NCBI GenBank assembly: GCA_035259145.1
Contig: DATFWQ010000063.1
Coordinates: 1-8,412 of the forward strand
DNA from: CF-161 sp035259145
GTDB lineage: Bacteria > Chloroflexota > Dormibacteria > Dormibacterales > Dormibacteraceae
Length of the DNA stretch: 8,412 nt
Reading direction: 5' to 3'
Shown here one piece after another: positions 1 to 6,488 of the stretch. Each line of letters begins with the position of its first letter. Position 1 is the stretch's first letter. A model generated the notes under the pieces. That model was not told where the DNA came from, did no database searches, and saw only the letters and a program-made list of their open reading frames with translations. The translations under genes were made by a program, and so were the position numbers.

Positions 1-1074
1 ATGCGAGGCTTCGGCTGGGCGCCGCTCGTGGAGGACGCGGCCCCGGGCCGGCCCAACGTGATCGCGGTCGTCGAGGGTGGCCTGCCCGGTCCGACACTGA
101 TGCTCGAGGGCCACACCGACGTGGTCACGGAAGGAGATCCGTGCGACTGGTCGCACGACCCCTTCGGCGCCGAGGTAGTGAGCGGGCGCCTCTACGGCCG
201 AGGAGCAGCCGACATGAAAGGCGGCGTCGCGGCCATGGTCTATGCGGCAGCGGCTCTCGCAGCTGCCGGCCCCTTTCCCGGGCGCCTGCTGCTGGCGGCG
301 CTGGCGGACGAAGAAGGGCTGATGCTGGGGGTCAAGGACTTCGTGCGCCGTGGACACGCCGCCGGCGTTGCGGCCGTGATCGTGTGTGAGCCGCAGGGTG
401 GCGAGGTCGGCATCGCCCAGAAAGGCGCCATCCGGGCCCGCGTCAACGCACTGGGCGCCATGGCCCACGGCGCCATGCCAGATCGGGGGCGCAATCCGAT
501 CCCTCCGCTGGCCGAGCTCGTGGCACGCTGCCGCCGGCTGGAGGCAGAGCTTCAGGTCGAAGCCGGTGTGCACCCCTTCCTGGGCCGGCCCTACATCACG
601 CCAACGCTGATGGAGGCGGGCAGCCCGGACCAGCTCAACGTGATTCCCGCGACCGGCCGGCTCGGCCTGGACATCCGCACCACGCCTGCGGTCGACCACG
701 CTGTGCTGCTCCAGCGCTTGAGCGTTGTGTGCTCGGACGGCCTGGACGGTCTTTCCATGGCGGTCATCGACGATCGCCCGCCCACACAAACGCCGGCCGA
801 TCATCCGGTGGTGCGGGCTGTCGTGGACGCGCACCGGGAGATCCATGACCGGGCCCCCCTCCTGGGTGGCGTCCCGGGAACAACCGACGGCACCATCCTC
901 TGGCGGGACGCACGCGTCCCATGTGTTACCTATGGCCCCGGCGGGAAGTGGATCGCGCACCAGGTGGACGAATACGTTGAGCTGGATGACCTGGTGCGCT
1001 CGGCCGAGGTCTACGCCGAGGCCGCGCGCCGTTTCTTGAGGGTCGGGATCGACTCCAGCAGCGTCCGCGTGTAG
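1..1074 (+). CDS. M20-family metallopeptidase / deacylase (ArgE/DapE/CPG2-like), probably 5'-truncated
   Basis: Predicted cytosolic di-zinc amidohydrolase that cleaves an amide bond in an N-acyl amino acid or small peptide. Visible M20 landmarks, in the numbering from base 1: EGHTD at 36-40 (metal ligand H38, D40 next to the catalytic site), a W50/DPF and LYGRGAADMKGG block at 64-75 (bridging ligand D71), DEE at 103-105 (general base E104, ligand E105), E130 as acidic ligand, and PGGKWIAH ending in ligand H320. The segment around H156 is the lid/dimerisation domain with its usual AHGAMP-like motif. The GHTD motif normally lies about 65-75 residues in but is at 36-40 here, so the ATG at base 1 is probably an internal Met and 30-40 residues lie outside the window. 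All catalytic residues are intact. The last 64 bp overlap the opposite-strand ATPase gene. The substrate cannot be told: acetylornithine deacetylase, succinyl-diaminopimelate desuccinylase and carboxypeptidase-like members share these motifs. The neighbouring peptide importer makes a peptidase or N-acyl amino acid role attractive (inference). Confidence 0.9.
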   Translation: MRGFGWAPLVEDAAPGRPNVIAVVEGGLPGPTLMLEGHTDVVTEGDPCDWSHDPFGAEVVSGRLYGRGAADMKGGVAAMVYAAAALAAAGPFPGRLLLAALADEEGLMLGVKDFVRRGHAAGVAAVIVCEPQGGEVGIAQKGAIRARVNALGAMAHGAMPDRGRNPIPPLAELVARCRRLEAELQVEAGVHPFLGRPYITPTLMEAGSPDQLNVIPATGRLGLDIRTTPAVDHAVLLQRLSVVCSDGLDGLSMAVIDDRPPTQTPADHPVVRAVVDAHREIHDRAPLLGGVPGTTDGTILWRDARVPCVTYGPGGKWIAHQVDEYVELDDLVRSAEVYAEAARRFLRVGIDSSSVRV

Positions 1075-1811
1075 GAGTGCTGGGGAGAGCGGAAGATGGC
1101 GCGTGTGTCCCCGGCTTCGACGACCTCTCCGGCGCGCATGACCAGCACCCGGTCGCACAGATGACGAACGACGCTCAGGTCGTGTGAGACGAGCACCAGC
1201 GTCAGGTCGTAGCCGACCCGTAGGTCCTCGAGCAGGTTCAGAATCTGCGCGCGCACCGACACGTCCAGGGCGCTGACAGGTTCGTCCGCCAGCAACACCC
1301 GCGGCCTGGAAGCCAGCGCCCGTGCGATCGCGATGCGCTGGCGCTGTCCACCTGAGAACTCGTGCGGGTAGCGGCGGGCGGCGGCCTCTGGCAGGCCGAC
1401 CGCCCTCAGCAGCTCTGAGAGCCGGGCGGCGTGGTCGCCGCGGAGCCGCATGACGCGAAGCGGCTCCAGGACGATGTCGGCCACCCGCATCCTCGGGTCG
1501 AGGGCGCTGGCCGGGTCCTGGAAGACCACCTGCACGTCCCGCCGCAGCGAACCTCCGTGGTAGACGACCCTGCCCGCGTCCGGCTGTTCAAGGCCCAGCA
1601 TGAGCCGAAGCAGCGTGGTCTTGCCTGAGCCCGATTCGCCGACCAGTCCGAGCGTCTCCCCCCTTCGCAGCTCGAAACTGACGTTGCGCACAGCCGTCAG
1701 TACCCGGGGCGGCAGGAGCAGCGAGGTGCGCGGCAGCCGGTAGGCGCGGGCCAGGCCCCGAACCTCGAACAGCACGCCTCCTGGCGGGTCGTCGTGGGAG
1801 GCAGGGCTCAT
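1011..1811 (-). CDS. Peptide-type ABC transporter ATPase, DppF/OppF-like (second ATPase)
   Basis: One of two ATP-hydrolysing subunits that should pair with the neighbouring DppD-like protein on the cytosolic face of the importer. With the start chosen here (266 aa) the ABC signature is complete: Walker A GESGSGKT at 58-65, Q-loop Gln in VFQDP near 98, signature FSGGQRQR at 152-159, Walker B LLADEP with catalytic Glu near 177, and H-loop His near 210. The ATG at 1811 overlaps the TGA of the upstream ATPase gene as ATGA. A longer frame opens at 1874 but its extra 21 residues are not ABC-like and would overlap the upstream gene by 67 bp. No strong Shine-Dalgarno is seen, which suits translational coupling. 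The protein ends soon after the YTRTLLESIP segment and lacks the cysteine-bearing C-terminal extension present in its partner and in longer DppF proteins. Its 3' end overlaps the convergent M20 gene by 64 bp. Last gene of the operon. Confidence 0.93.
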   Translation of the reverse strand: MSPASHDDPPGGVLFEVRGLARAYRLPRTSLLLPPRVLTAVRNVSFELRRGETLGLVGESGSGKTTLLRLMLGLEQPDAGRVVYHGGSLRRDVQVVFQDPASALDPRMRVADIVLEPLRVMRLRGDHAARLSELLRAVGLPEAAARRYPHEFSGGQRQRIAIARALASRPRVLLADEPVSALDVSVRAQILNLLEDLRVGYDLTLVLVSHDLSVVRHLCDRVLVMRAGEVVEAGDTRAIFRSPQHSYTRTLLESIPTLKKRRAASA

Positions 1812-2755
1812 CCGACCGGGTGCCAGCAGGCCACCGGATGACCGTTCCCGGCCATCGCGGGCATCTCCAGGCACGCCTCGTCCGCTCGCGGGCAGCGTGT
1901 TCGGAAAGGACAGCCGGACGGGAACTCGCCCAGGCCCGGGACGCTGCCCGCGATCGCTTTCAGGTGGCGGTCGGGCAGGTCACGATCAATCGGTGGGATC
2001 GCGTCAAGCAGCCCCCGCGTGTATGGATGGCGAGGCTGGCTGAAAACCGCCTCGGTCTCCCCCACCTCGACGATCCGGCCGCCGTACATCACCATGACCT
2101 GATCGCAGATCTGGGCGACGACAGGCAGGTCGTGCGTGATCAGGAGCAGCGTCGCACCTTCCTCCTCCACCAGGTGGTCCAGCAGCTGGAGCACCTGGGC
2201 CTGGACCGTAACGTCCAGGGCCGTCGTGGGCTCGTCGGCGATCAGCAGGTCCGGCGAGCACGCGATCGCCATCGCGATCATCGCCCGCTGCCGCTGCCCG
2301 CCAGAAAGCTGGTGCGGATAGGCCCGCATCTTCTCGGCGGCGTCCGGGATCTGGACGCGCTCCAGCAGCCGCAACGCCTCCTGATCCGCGTCGCCGCGCG
2401 AGAGTCCCCGGTGGATCCGAAGTGGCTCTGCCACCTGGGGGCCCATCCGCATGACCGGGTTGAGCGCGGTCATCGGCTCCTGGAAGATCATGGCCAGGCG
2501 GTCGCCGCGCAGCTTGCAGAGGCGGTCTTCCGGCAGGGTGAGCAGGTCGTCGCCGTCGTAGATGGCAGCCCCGGTGGCGTGCAGCCCGTCGGGCAGCAGG
2601 CCCATGATCGCCAGCGCGGTCACGGTCTTGCCGCTGCCCGATTCGCCGATCAGCCCCATTCGGCGGCCGCGGGCCAGCGCGAAGCTGACCCCCTGCACGG
2701 CGGGAACCGCGCCCACGCCCACGTGCAGGTCACGGACGTCGAGTGCTGCGCTCAC
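1808..2755 (-). CDS. Peptide-type ABC transporter ATPase, DppD/OppD-like (first ATPase)
   Basis: ATP-binding subunit of the importer, 315 aa, close to the family's usual length. Walker A GESGSGKT is at 37-44, Q-loop Q92 in FQEPMTALNP, signature LSGGQRQR at 150-157, Walker B LIADEP with catalytic E175, D-loop ALD near 179-181, and H-loop H208. The C-terminus is the oligopeptide-transporter extension (oligo_HPY type): HPYTRGLLDAIP near 243-254, then four cysteines at 282, 288, 295 and 310 (CX5CX6CX14C). In characterised OppD/DppD proteins this region can hold an iron-sulfur cluster; here that is inference from the cysteines. The start is a GTG at 2755, 46 bp after the DppC-like stop; an ATG just upstream (2760) is out of frame and stops at once. 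The 46-bp spacer has only a weak GGAC-like ribosome site and a small 5-bp hairpin (2783-2796). Shares an ATGA overlap with the next ATPase gene. Confidence 0.95.
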   Translation of the reverse strand: MSAALDVRDLHVGVGAVPAVQGVSFALARGRRMGLIGESGSGKTVTALAIMGLLPDGLHATGAAIYDGDDLLTLPEDRLCKLRGDRLAMIFQEPMTALNPVMRMGPQVAEPLRIHRGLSRGDADQEALRLLERVQIPDAAEKMRAYPHQLSGGQRQRAMIAMAIACSPDLLIADEPTTALDVTVQAQVLQLLDHLVEEEGATLLLITHDLPVVAQICDQVMVMYGGRIVEVGETEAVFSQPRHPYTRGLLDAIPPIDRDLPDRHLKAIAGSVPGLGEFPSGCPFRTRCPRADEACLEMPAMAGNGHPVACWHPVG

Positions 2756-2801
2756 GGCATCAGGTCCACTGGGTCTTCGACCCGGCGGGGACGCCGCCCG
2801 A

Positions 2802-3647
2802 TCAACTCATTCCTCCGCGAATCTGCGATTCGCGCGGCTGCAGTTTGGGATCGAGCAGGTCGCGCAGCCCGTCGCCAAGCAGGTTGAATCCCAACACCGA
2901 GAGGGCTATCGACAACCCCGGCCACAGCGCCAGCAGCGCCGACTGGCTCAGGTAGTTCTGGGCGTCGTTCAGCATCCGTCCCCACGACGGCGTCGGCGGC
3001 TGGGTGCCAAGGCCCAGGTACGAGAGAGCCGCCTCGGCCAGGATCGCCAGGGCGAACGCGACGGTAGCCTGCACGATGAGCACGCTGGCCACGTTGGGCA
3101 GCACGTGGCGCCGGAAGATCGCGGACGACGAGCTGCCGAAGGTTCGGGCTACCGTCACGTAGTCCTGGGCCAGGACCTGGAGGCCGGCACCGCGCACCAG
3201 GCGCGCGAAGACGGGGGTGAACGCCAGGCCGATGGCTACCATCGCGGTCAGCGTGCCCGGGCGGAAAACGGCGGCGAACAGGATCGCCAGCAACAGCGCG
3301 GGGAAGGCCAGCATGACGTCGCTTCCCCGCATGACCAGCTCCTCGGCCGAGCCGCGGCGCAGGGCTGCCAGTCCGCCGAGCGGCACGCCCAGGCCGAGCG
3401 CGATGCCGACTGCCACGATGCCCACGAACAGAGTGTTGCGGGCACCGACCATCAGCATGCTGAACACGTCCCGCCCGAACTGGTCGGAACCCAGCAAGTA
3501 GCCGCGCTGACCAGGACCAAGGAAGCGGTCGGGAATCACGACGTGCGTCGGGGACTTCGGTGTCCAGGCAAACGAGAGAACCGCGGCTGCGATCACGAGG
3601 CCGACCAGCGCCGCACCGGCGAGCATGCTCGGCGGGAAGCGCCTCAC
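2802..3647 (-). CDS. Peptide-type ABC transporter permease, DppC/OppC-like
   Basis: Inner-membrane permease subunit (281 aa) that forms a heterodimeric channel with the DppB-like protein. It has an N-terminal helix at about 8-27, the DppC-typical LGSDQFGRDVFS motif at 52-63 just before the transport domain, several further hydrophobic helices (about 67-95, 110-128, 132-150, 188-208 and 236-258), and the cytoplasmic EAA coupling loop at about 161-185 (DYVTVARTFG...RRHVLPN) that contacts the ATPases. The C-terminal EAALSYLGLG and PSWGRML segments at 205-226 and GDGLRDLLDPKL at 258-269 are also typical. It starts with GTG at 3647, overlapping the TGA of the upstream permease gene by 4 bp (GTGA), so expression is probably translationally coupled. 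No truncation or frameshift seen. Confidence 0.95.
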   Translation of the reverse strand: MRRFPPSMLAGAALVGLVIAAAVLSFAWTPKSPTHVVIPDRFLGPGQRGYLLGSDQFGRDVFSMLMVGARNTLFVGIVAVGIALGLGVPLGGLAALRRGSAEELVMRGSDVMLAFPALLLAILFAAVFRPGTLTAMVAIGLAFTPVFARLVRGAGLQVLAQDYVTVARTFGSSSSAIFRRHVLPNVASVLIVQATVAFALAILAEAALSYLGLGTQPPTPSWGRMLNDAQNYLSQSALLALWPGLSIALSVLGFNLLGDGLRDLLDPKLQPRESQIRGGMS

Positions 3648-4591
3648 GCCGTGGCCCGGATGCGTGGGTCGATCAGCCGGTACGAGACGTCCACGAGGAA
3701 GTTCACGACCAGCACAACCCCGGTCAGCAACATGACCGTCGCCTGGATGACGATCAGGTCGCGGTTGCCGATGGCCTGAAGCAGCATGCGTCCGAGGCCG
3801 GGCAGATAGAAGACGTTCTCGACCACCACGGCGCCGACCAGCAGTGACGTCAGCTGCACCCCGAGCACAGTGACCACGGGGATGGCGGCGTTGCGGAAGC
3901 CGTGGCGACGCAGCGCCTGCGAGCGGGTGAGGCCCTTTGCCCTGGCCGTTCGGATGTAGTCCTCGCCGAGCACGTCCACGATGGCGGAGCGGACGTAGCG
4001 GGTCAGGATGGCGCCCTGTACCAGACCCAACGAGATGGCCGGCAGCAGCAGCGACCGGAACGCCCCCACAGGGTCATCAGACCAGGCGACGAAGCCGCCG
4101 GCGGGCAAAGCCCGCAGCCGGATGGCAAACACGGTGATCAGCAGCAGGGCGGCCCAGAAGGCCGGTATCGCGATGCCGCCCAGGCTGAGCGCCGAGATCA
4201 CCGTCCCGCTCAGGTGGCGGTATCGGACACCGGCGATCACCCCCAACGGCACGGAGATCAGTATCGAGACGGCTACGCCCATCAGGGCCAGGGGCACGCT
4301 GACCGACAGCTTCTGCCTGAGCAGCTCGGCGACGGGCGCACCTGAGACCTGTGAGGTCCCAAAGTCTCCGTGCAGGATGCCGCCGACCCAGATCAGGTAG
4401 CGCTGCCACAACGGCAGGTCGAGGCCCATCTGGTGGCGGAGCTGGGCCAACGCTTCCGGCGTGGCGTTGACGCCCAGCACGACCTGGGCGGGGTCGCCGG
4501 GCAGGACCTGGACGACAAGAAAGATGAGGAGCGAGGCGGCGGCCAGGCTGAGCACGAGGATGCCCAGCCGGGTCAGCAGCATTACGGCCAT
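3644..4591 (-). CDS. Peptide-type ABC transporter permease, DppB/OppB-like
   Basis: Inner-membrane permease subunit (315 aa), partner of the DppC-like protein. First helix about 9-30 followed by the conserved VLPGDPA segment (29-35), then the long periplasm-facing region with MGLDLPLWQRY (55-65) and GDFGTS (75-80), as usual in DppB. Transport-domain helices lie at about 97-122, 132-156, 180-200, 236-258 and 280-303. The EAA coupling loop is EDYIRTARAKGL at 210-221 with RRHGFRNA following. The C-terminal pattern FYLPGLGR (261-268), NRDLIVIQ (276-283) and YRLIDPRIR (304-312) is diagnostic. ATG start at 4591. The only good Shine-Dalgarno, AGGAGG at 4607-4612, is 15 nt upstream, longer than ideal, and directly abuts a hairpin. 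There is no in-frame upstream start in the spacer. Follows the binding-protein gene after 91 bp. Confidence 0.96.
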   Translation of the reverse strand: MAVMLLTRLGILVLSLAAASLLIFLVVQVLPGDPAQVVLGVNATPEALAQLRHQMGLDLPLWQRYLIWVGGILHGDFGTSQVSGAPVAELLRQKLSVSVPLALMGVAVSILISVPLGVIAGVRYRHLSGTVISALSLGGIAIPAFWAALLLITVFAIRLRALPAGGFVAWSDDPVGAFRSLLLPAISLGLVQGAILTRYVRSAIVDVLGEDYIRTARAKGLTRSQALRRHGFRNAAIPVVTVLGVQLTSLLVGAVVVENVFYLPGLGRMLLQAIGNRDLIVIQATVMLLTGVVLVVNFLVDVSYRLIDPRIRATA

Positions 4592-4606
4592 TCGCCGGCG
4601 GCGGGA

Positions 4607-4612
4607 CCTCCT
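4607..4612 (-). promoter_or_regulatory. Shine-Dalgarno AGGAGG for the DppB-like permease gene
   Basis: On the minus strand AGGAGG lies 15 nt before the ATG at 4591. The match to the 16S anti-Shine-Dalgarno is strong but the spacing is long. Its 5' base directly follows the 3' arm of the hairpin at 4613-4638, so folding of that hairpin could influence ribosome access. No better site is present nearer the ATG. Confidence 0.5.
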
Positions 4613-4638
4613 GGCGACGGTTCAAACGAGCCGTCGCC
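4613..4638 (-). promoter_or_regulatory. GC-rich stem-loop between binding-protein and permease genes
   Basis: The inverted repeat GGCGACGG / CCGTCGCC forms a perfect 8-bp, mostly G-C stem with a 10-nt loop (4621-4630). It is 45 nt downstream of the binding-protein stop codon. No T-run follows on the minus strand, so it does not look like a Rho-independent terminator. In other binding-protein-dependent ABC operons, stem-loops at this place protect the mRNA of the binding-protein gene or partly terminate, so that the binding protein is made in excess over the membrane subunits. That role is inferred here from position and structure only. Confidence 0.55.
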
Positions 4639-4682
4639 GGCGGATGCACCGAAGCGAGCTTGCGCGAATACGGCCCGCACCG

Positions 4683-6221
4683 CTATGAGAAGTACGCGGC
4701 TCCCAGGTAGATCGACGGCGCCACTCGACTCTGCGGATAGCTGTGCAGGCTGGACTTGATCACGGCGAGGCTGTTCGGCGACATGATCCACGCATTCACG
4801 GCGTCGCTCGTGATCTGCCGCTCGACCTGCGCGTACAGGTCGTTGCGCTTGGTCTGGTCCTGCTCGCCGTCCGCCTGCTTAAGCAGCTGGCCCACCTGCG
4901 GGTTGTCATAGCCCCAGTAGTACTTCGGGTTCCCATAGTTGCCGATGTCTCGCGGCTCGACGTGATTGATGATGGTCAGGTCGTAGTTGTGCTTGGTGAA
5001 CGTCTGGTCGAGCCAGAGCGGGAACTCCACGTTCTCAGACTGCAGCTTGATCCCCACGTCCGCCAGCTGGCTGGCCAGGATGTCGCCGCCGCGGCGAGCG
5101 TAGGCGAACGGGATCAGGGAGACACGTAGCGTCAGGCCGTTCGGGTAGCCGGCCTCGGTCAGCAACTGCCGGGCCCTGGCTTTGTCCTGCCTGTAGGCCC
5201 CGGTCAGGTCGACGTAGTAGGGCTCGGAGTCGTTCGGCACGGAGTGGCTGCCGATCGGTACGGCGTGGCCCTGCTGGATCCCGTCGATGAACGCCTTTCG
5301 GTCGATTGCGTAGCTGACGGCCTGCCGGACCCGGATGTCCCTGGTCGGCCCGGCAGCGTTGTTCATCGCCACCATGATCTTGCCCGTGGGCTTTCCCTCG
5401 AGCACCTTGAAGCTGGCGTTGTTGAGGAAGCTGCCCAGCTGCTCAGGGCCGGTCACGCCTGAGACGACGTCGATGTCACCGGCCAGCAGCGCGTTGTTCA
5501 TCGCGTTGGGGTCGGAGATGTACTTGAAGATCACCTTCTGCAGCGGGGCTCTGGTGCCCCAGTAGTGGTCATTGCGCACCAGGGTCAGGGAGGCTTCGCG
5601 GTTCCAGCTCTCGAACTTGAAGGGCCCGGTGCCGACCGGGTTGGTCGCCAGGTTCGTGGCTGGGGGGTTGGTGGCCGCCAGGTGCGTGCCCTTGGGGATG
5701 ATGGCTGCCGAGCCCTGGCCCATGTGGAAGAGGAAGCCGTCGCTGAACTGCTTCAGGGTCACCTTCACCGTGTGCGTGTCGACGACGTCAACGCTCTGCA
5801 CCGGCGCCCAGTAGTCGACGTGAGGGTTGGCCGGGACTGTCTTGGGGTCCATGGCCCGGTCGTACGAGAACTTGACGTCGTCGGCGGTGAACGCCGACCC
5901 GTCATGGAAGCTGGCGGTGACCAGGTGAAACGTGTACACCTTGCCGTCGGGGCTCAGCTCCCAGGACCTGGCGAGCTGGGGCACGATCTTTCCGGTGGGG
6001 TCCGTCCGGACCAGGCCCTCGTAAAGGTTGTCGCGCAGGTCCTCGGCGATGGCCGCGGTCGCCTGCGCTGTGACGTCCATGGTGGTCGGTTCCTGCGTCA
6101 CGCCGACGACGATTGTCGACTTGGACGAGGCCCGGGGCGTGCTACCGGGGTTGGACGTTCCCGAGCAGGCGATCACGGCAAGCACCGCCGAAATGGCTGC
6201 CGCGAGCCGCATAAGTCTCAT
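4683..6221 (-). CDS. Extracellular solute-binding lipoprotein, family 5 (DppA/OppA-like)
   Basis: Captures the peptide or other small ligand outside the membrane and delivers it to the permease pair. With the start used here (512 aa) it has a lipoprotein signal peptide: a short basic start (MRLMR), a hydrophobic core, and lipobox VIAC with the lipidated Cys at 19, followed by a Ser/Thr/Pro-rich linker. Family 5 landmarks are YEGLV near 67-71, SPDGKVYTFHL near 90-100, FTADDVKFSYDR near 111-122, PVGTGPFKFESW near 195-206, RQAVSYAIDR near 299-308, and ARQLLTEAGYPNG near 350-362. Length is normal and the frame is intact. The frame can be extended 9 bp to a TTG at 6230, but ATG 6221 has a GGAA just upstream and gives a clean signal peptide; a further ATG lies at 6212. 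First gene of the importer operon. The ligand cannot be deduced: this family also includes binders of nickel, heme, sugars and opines. Confidence 0.95.
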   Translation of the reverse strand: MRLMRLAAAISAVLAVIACSGTSNPGSTPRASSKSTIVVGVTQEPTTMDVTAQATAAIAEDLRDNLYEGLVRTDPTGKIVPQLARSWELSPDGKVYTFHLVTASFHDGSAFTADDVKFSYDRAMDPKTVPANPHVDYWAPVQSVDVVDTHTVKVTLKQFSDGFLFHMGQGSAAIIPKGTHLAATNPPATNLATNPVGTGPFKFESWNREASLTLVRNDHYWGTRAPLQKVIFKYISDPNAMNNALLAGDIDVVSGVTGPEQLGSFLNNASFKVLEGKPTGKIMVAMNNAAGPTRDIRVRQAVSYAIDRKAFIDGIQQGHAVPIGSHSVPNDSEPYYVDLTGAYRQDKARARQLLTEAGYPNGLTLRVSLIPFAYARRGGDILASQLADVGIKLQSENVEFPLWLDQTFTKHNYDLTIINHVEPRDIGNYGNPKYYWGYDNPQVGQLLKQADGEQDQTKRNDLYAQVERQITSDAVNAWIMSPNSLAVIKSSLHSYPQSRVAPSIYLGAAYFS

Positions 6222-6232
6222 GCGTTCCAATC

Positions 6233-6238
6233 ATGCTA
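6233..6238 (-). promoter_or_regulatory. Possible -10 element (TAGCAT) of the ABC importer operon
   Basis: On the minus strand TAGCAT fits the TANNNT -10 pattern of high-GC bacteria. It ends 11 nt before the ATG at 6221, which would put the transcript start only about 5 nt before the start codon, giving a very short or leaderless mRNA. No convincing -35 hexamer stands 16-19 bp upstream (the sequence there reads CCACCT). Promoter calls from sequence alone in GC-rich DNA are weak. Confidence 0.25.
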
Positions 6239-6306
6239 GTGGACTGCACGGTCGGAGGTGGAGCAGGCCGGAGGCCCGAAGGCCGGCGTTCCGGGTGGTC
6301 GGTGGC

Positions 6307-6321
6307 CTCGGGGTCCCCGCG
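6307..6321. repeat. 15-bp element CTCGGGGTCCCCGCG, copy 1
   Basis: Contains the dyad CGGGG-T-CCCCG at 6309-6319 and lies in the non-coding stretch upstream of the importer operon. The same 15 bases occur on the same strand at 8234-8248, also in a non-coding stretch. It could be a shared operator or chance similarity of GC-rich DNA; with only two copies visible the sequence alone cannot decide. Confidence 0.35.
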
Positions 6322-6338
6322 AAGCCTGCTTCGTGGGG
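6315..6338. repeat. 24-bp inverted repeat upstream of the importer operon
   Basis: The two arms, CCCCGCGAAGC (6315-6325) and GCTTCGTGGGG (6328-6338), pair over 11 positions with ten Watson-Crick pairs. The one exception is G6319 with T6334, a wobble on the plus strand and an A-C mismatch on the minus strand. Only two bases separate the arms. It lies 94-117 bp before the start of the binding-protein gene and partly overlaps the 15-bp element at 6307-6321. The near-perfect symmetry with almost no loop is more like a dimeric regulator's operator than a terminator, but no regulator gene is in the window. Confidence 0.4.
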
Positions 6339-6451
6339 TGGGGCGGATGGGGTGGCGCAACGAGGTGCCCATTTGTCGATGGGTGACGAGGCGCGCCGGG
6401 CCCCCAGACGCAGCCATCAGCGCCTGCAAGGCGCCCGGCCGCCTGGGACGT

Positions 6452-6468
6452 CGGATGCTCCGCATCCG
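6452..6468 (-). terminator. Small hairpin after the SDR gene, possible terminator
   Basis: CGGATGC / GCATCCG forms a perfect 7-bp stem with a 3-nt loop, 20 nt past the SDR stop codon. No T-run follows on the minus strand, so classical intrinsic termination is not supported. It could be an mRNA 3'-end stabiliser or a terminator of the T-poor type suggested for high-GC bacteria. Confidence 0.35.
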
Positions 6469-6488
6469 GCTGTTACGGTCCACTGGTT

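Noticed and set aside
1811..1874. Extended start of the DppF-like ATPase at 1874
   Set aside because: The ATGA overlap at 1808-1811 is the normal coupled start; the extra 21 residues are not ABC-like and would overlap the upstream coding region by 67 bp.
2783..2796. 5-bp hairpin in the DppC-DppD spacer
   Set aside because: The stem is short and has no T-run; it is too weak to call a terminator or regulator inside an operon.
1820..3779. Long plus-strand open frames (1820-2887 and 2562-3779) opposite the ATPase and permease genes
   Set aside because: They are antisense to genes with complete, well-conserved ABC motifs. Their translations are rich in Arg, Gln, His and Ala without domains, as expected for shadow frames in GC-rich DNA.
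5565..6239. 224-codon plus-strand frame opposite the binding-protein gene
   Set aside because: The minus strand encodes a full family 5 binding protein with signal peptide; the plus-strand frame shows no recognisable domain and is a mirror artefact of codon bias.
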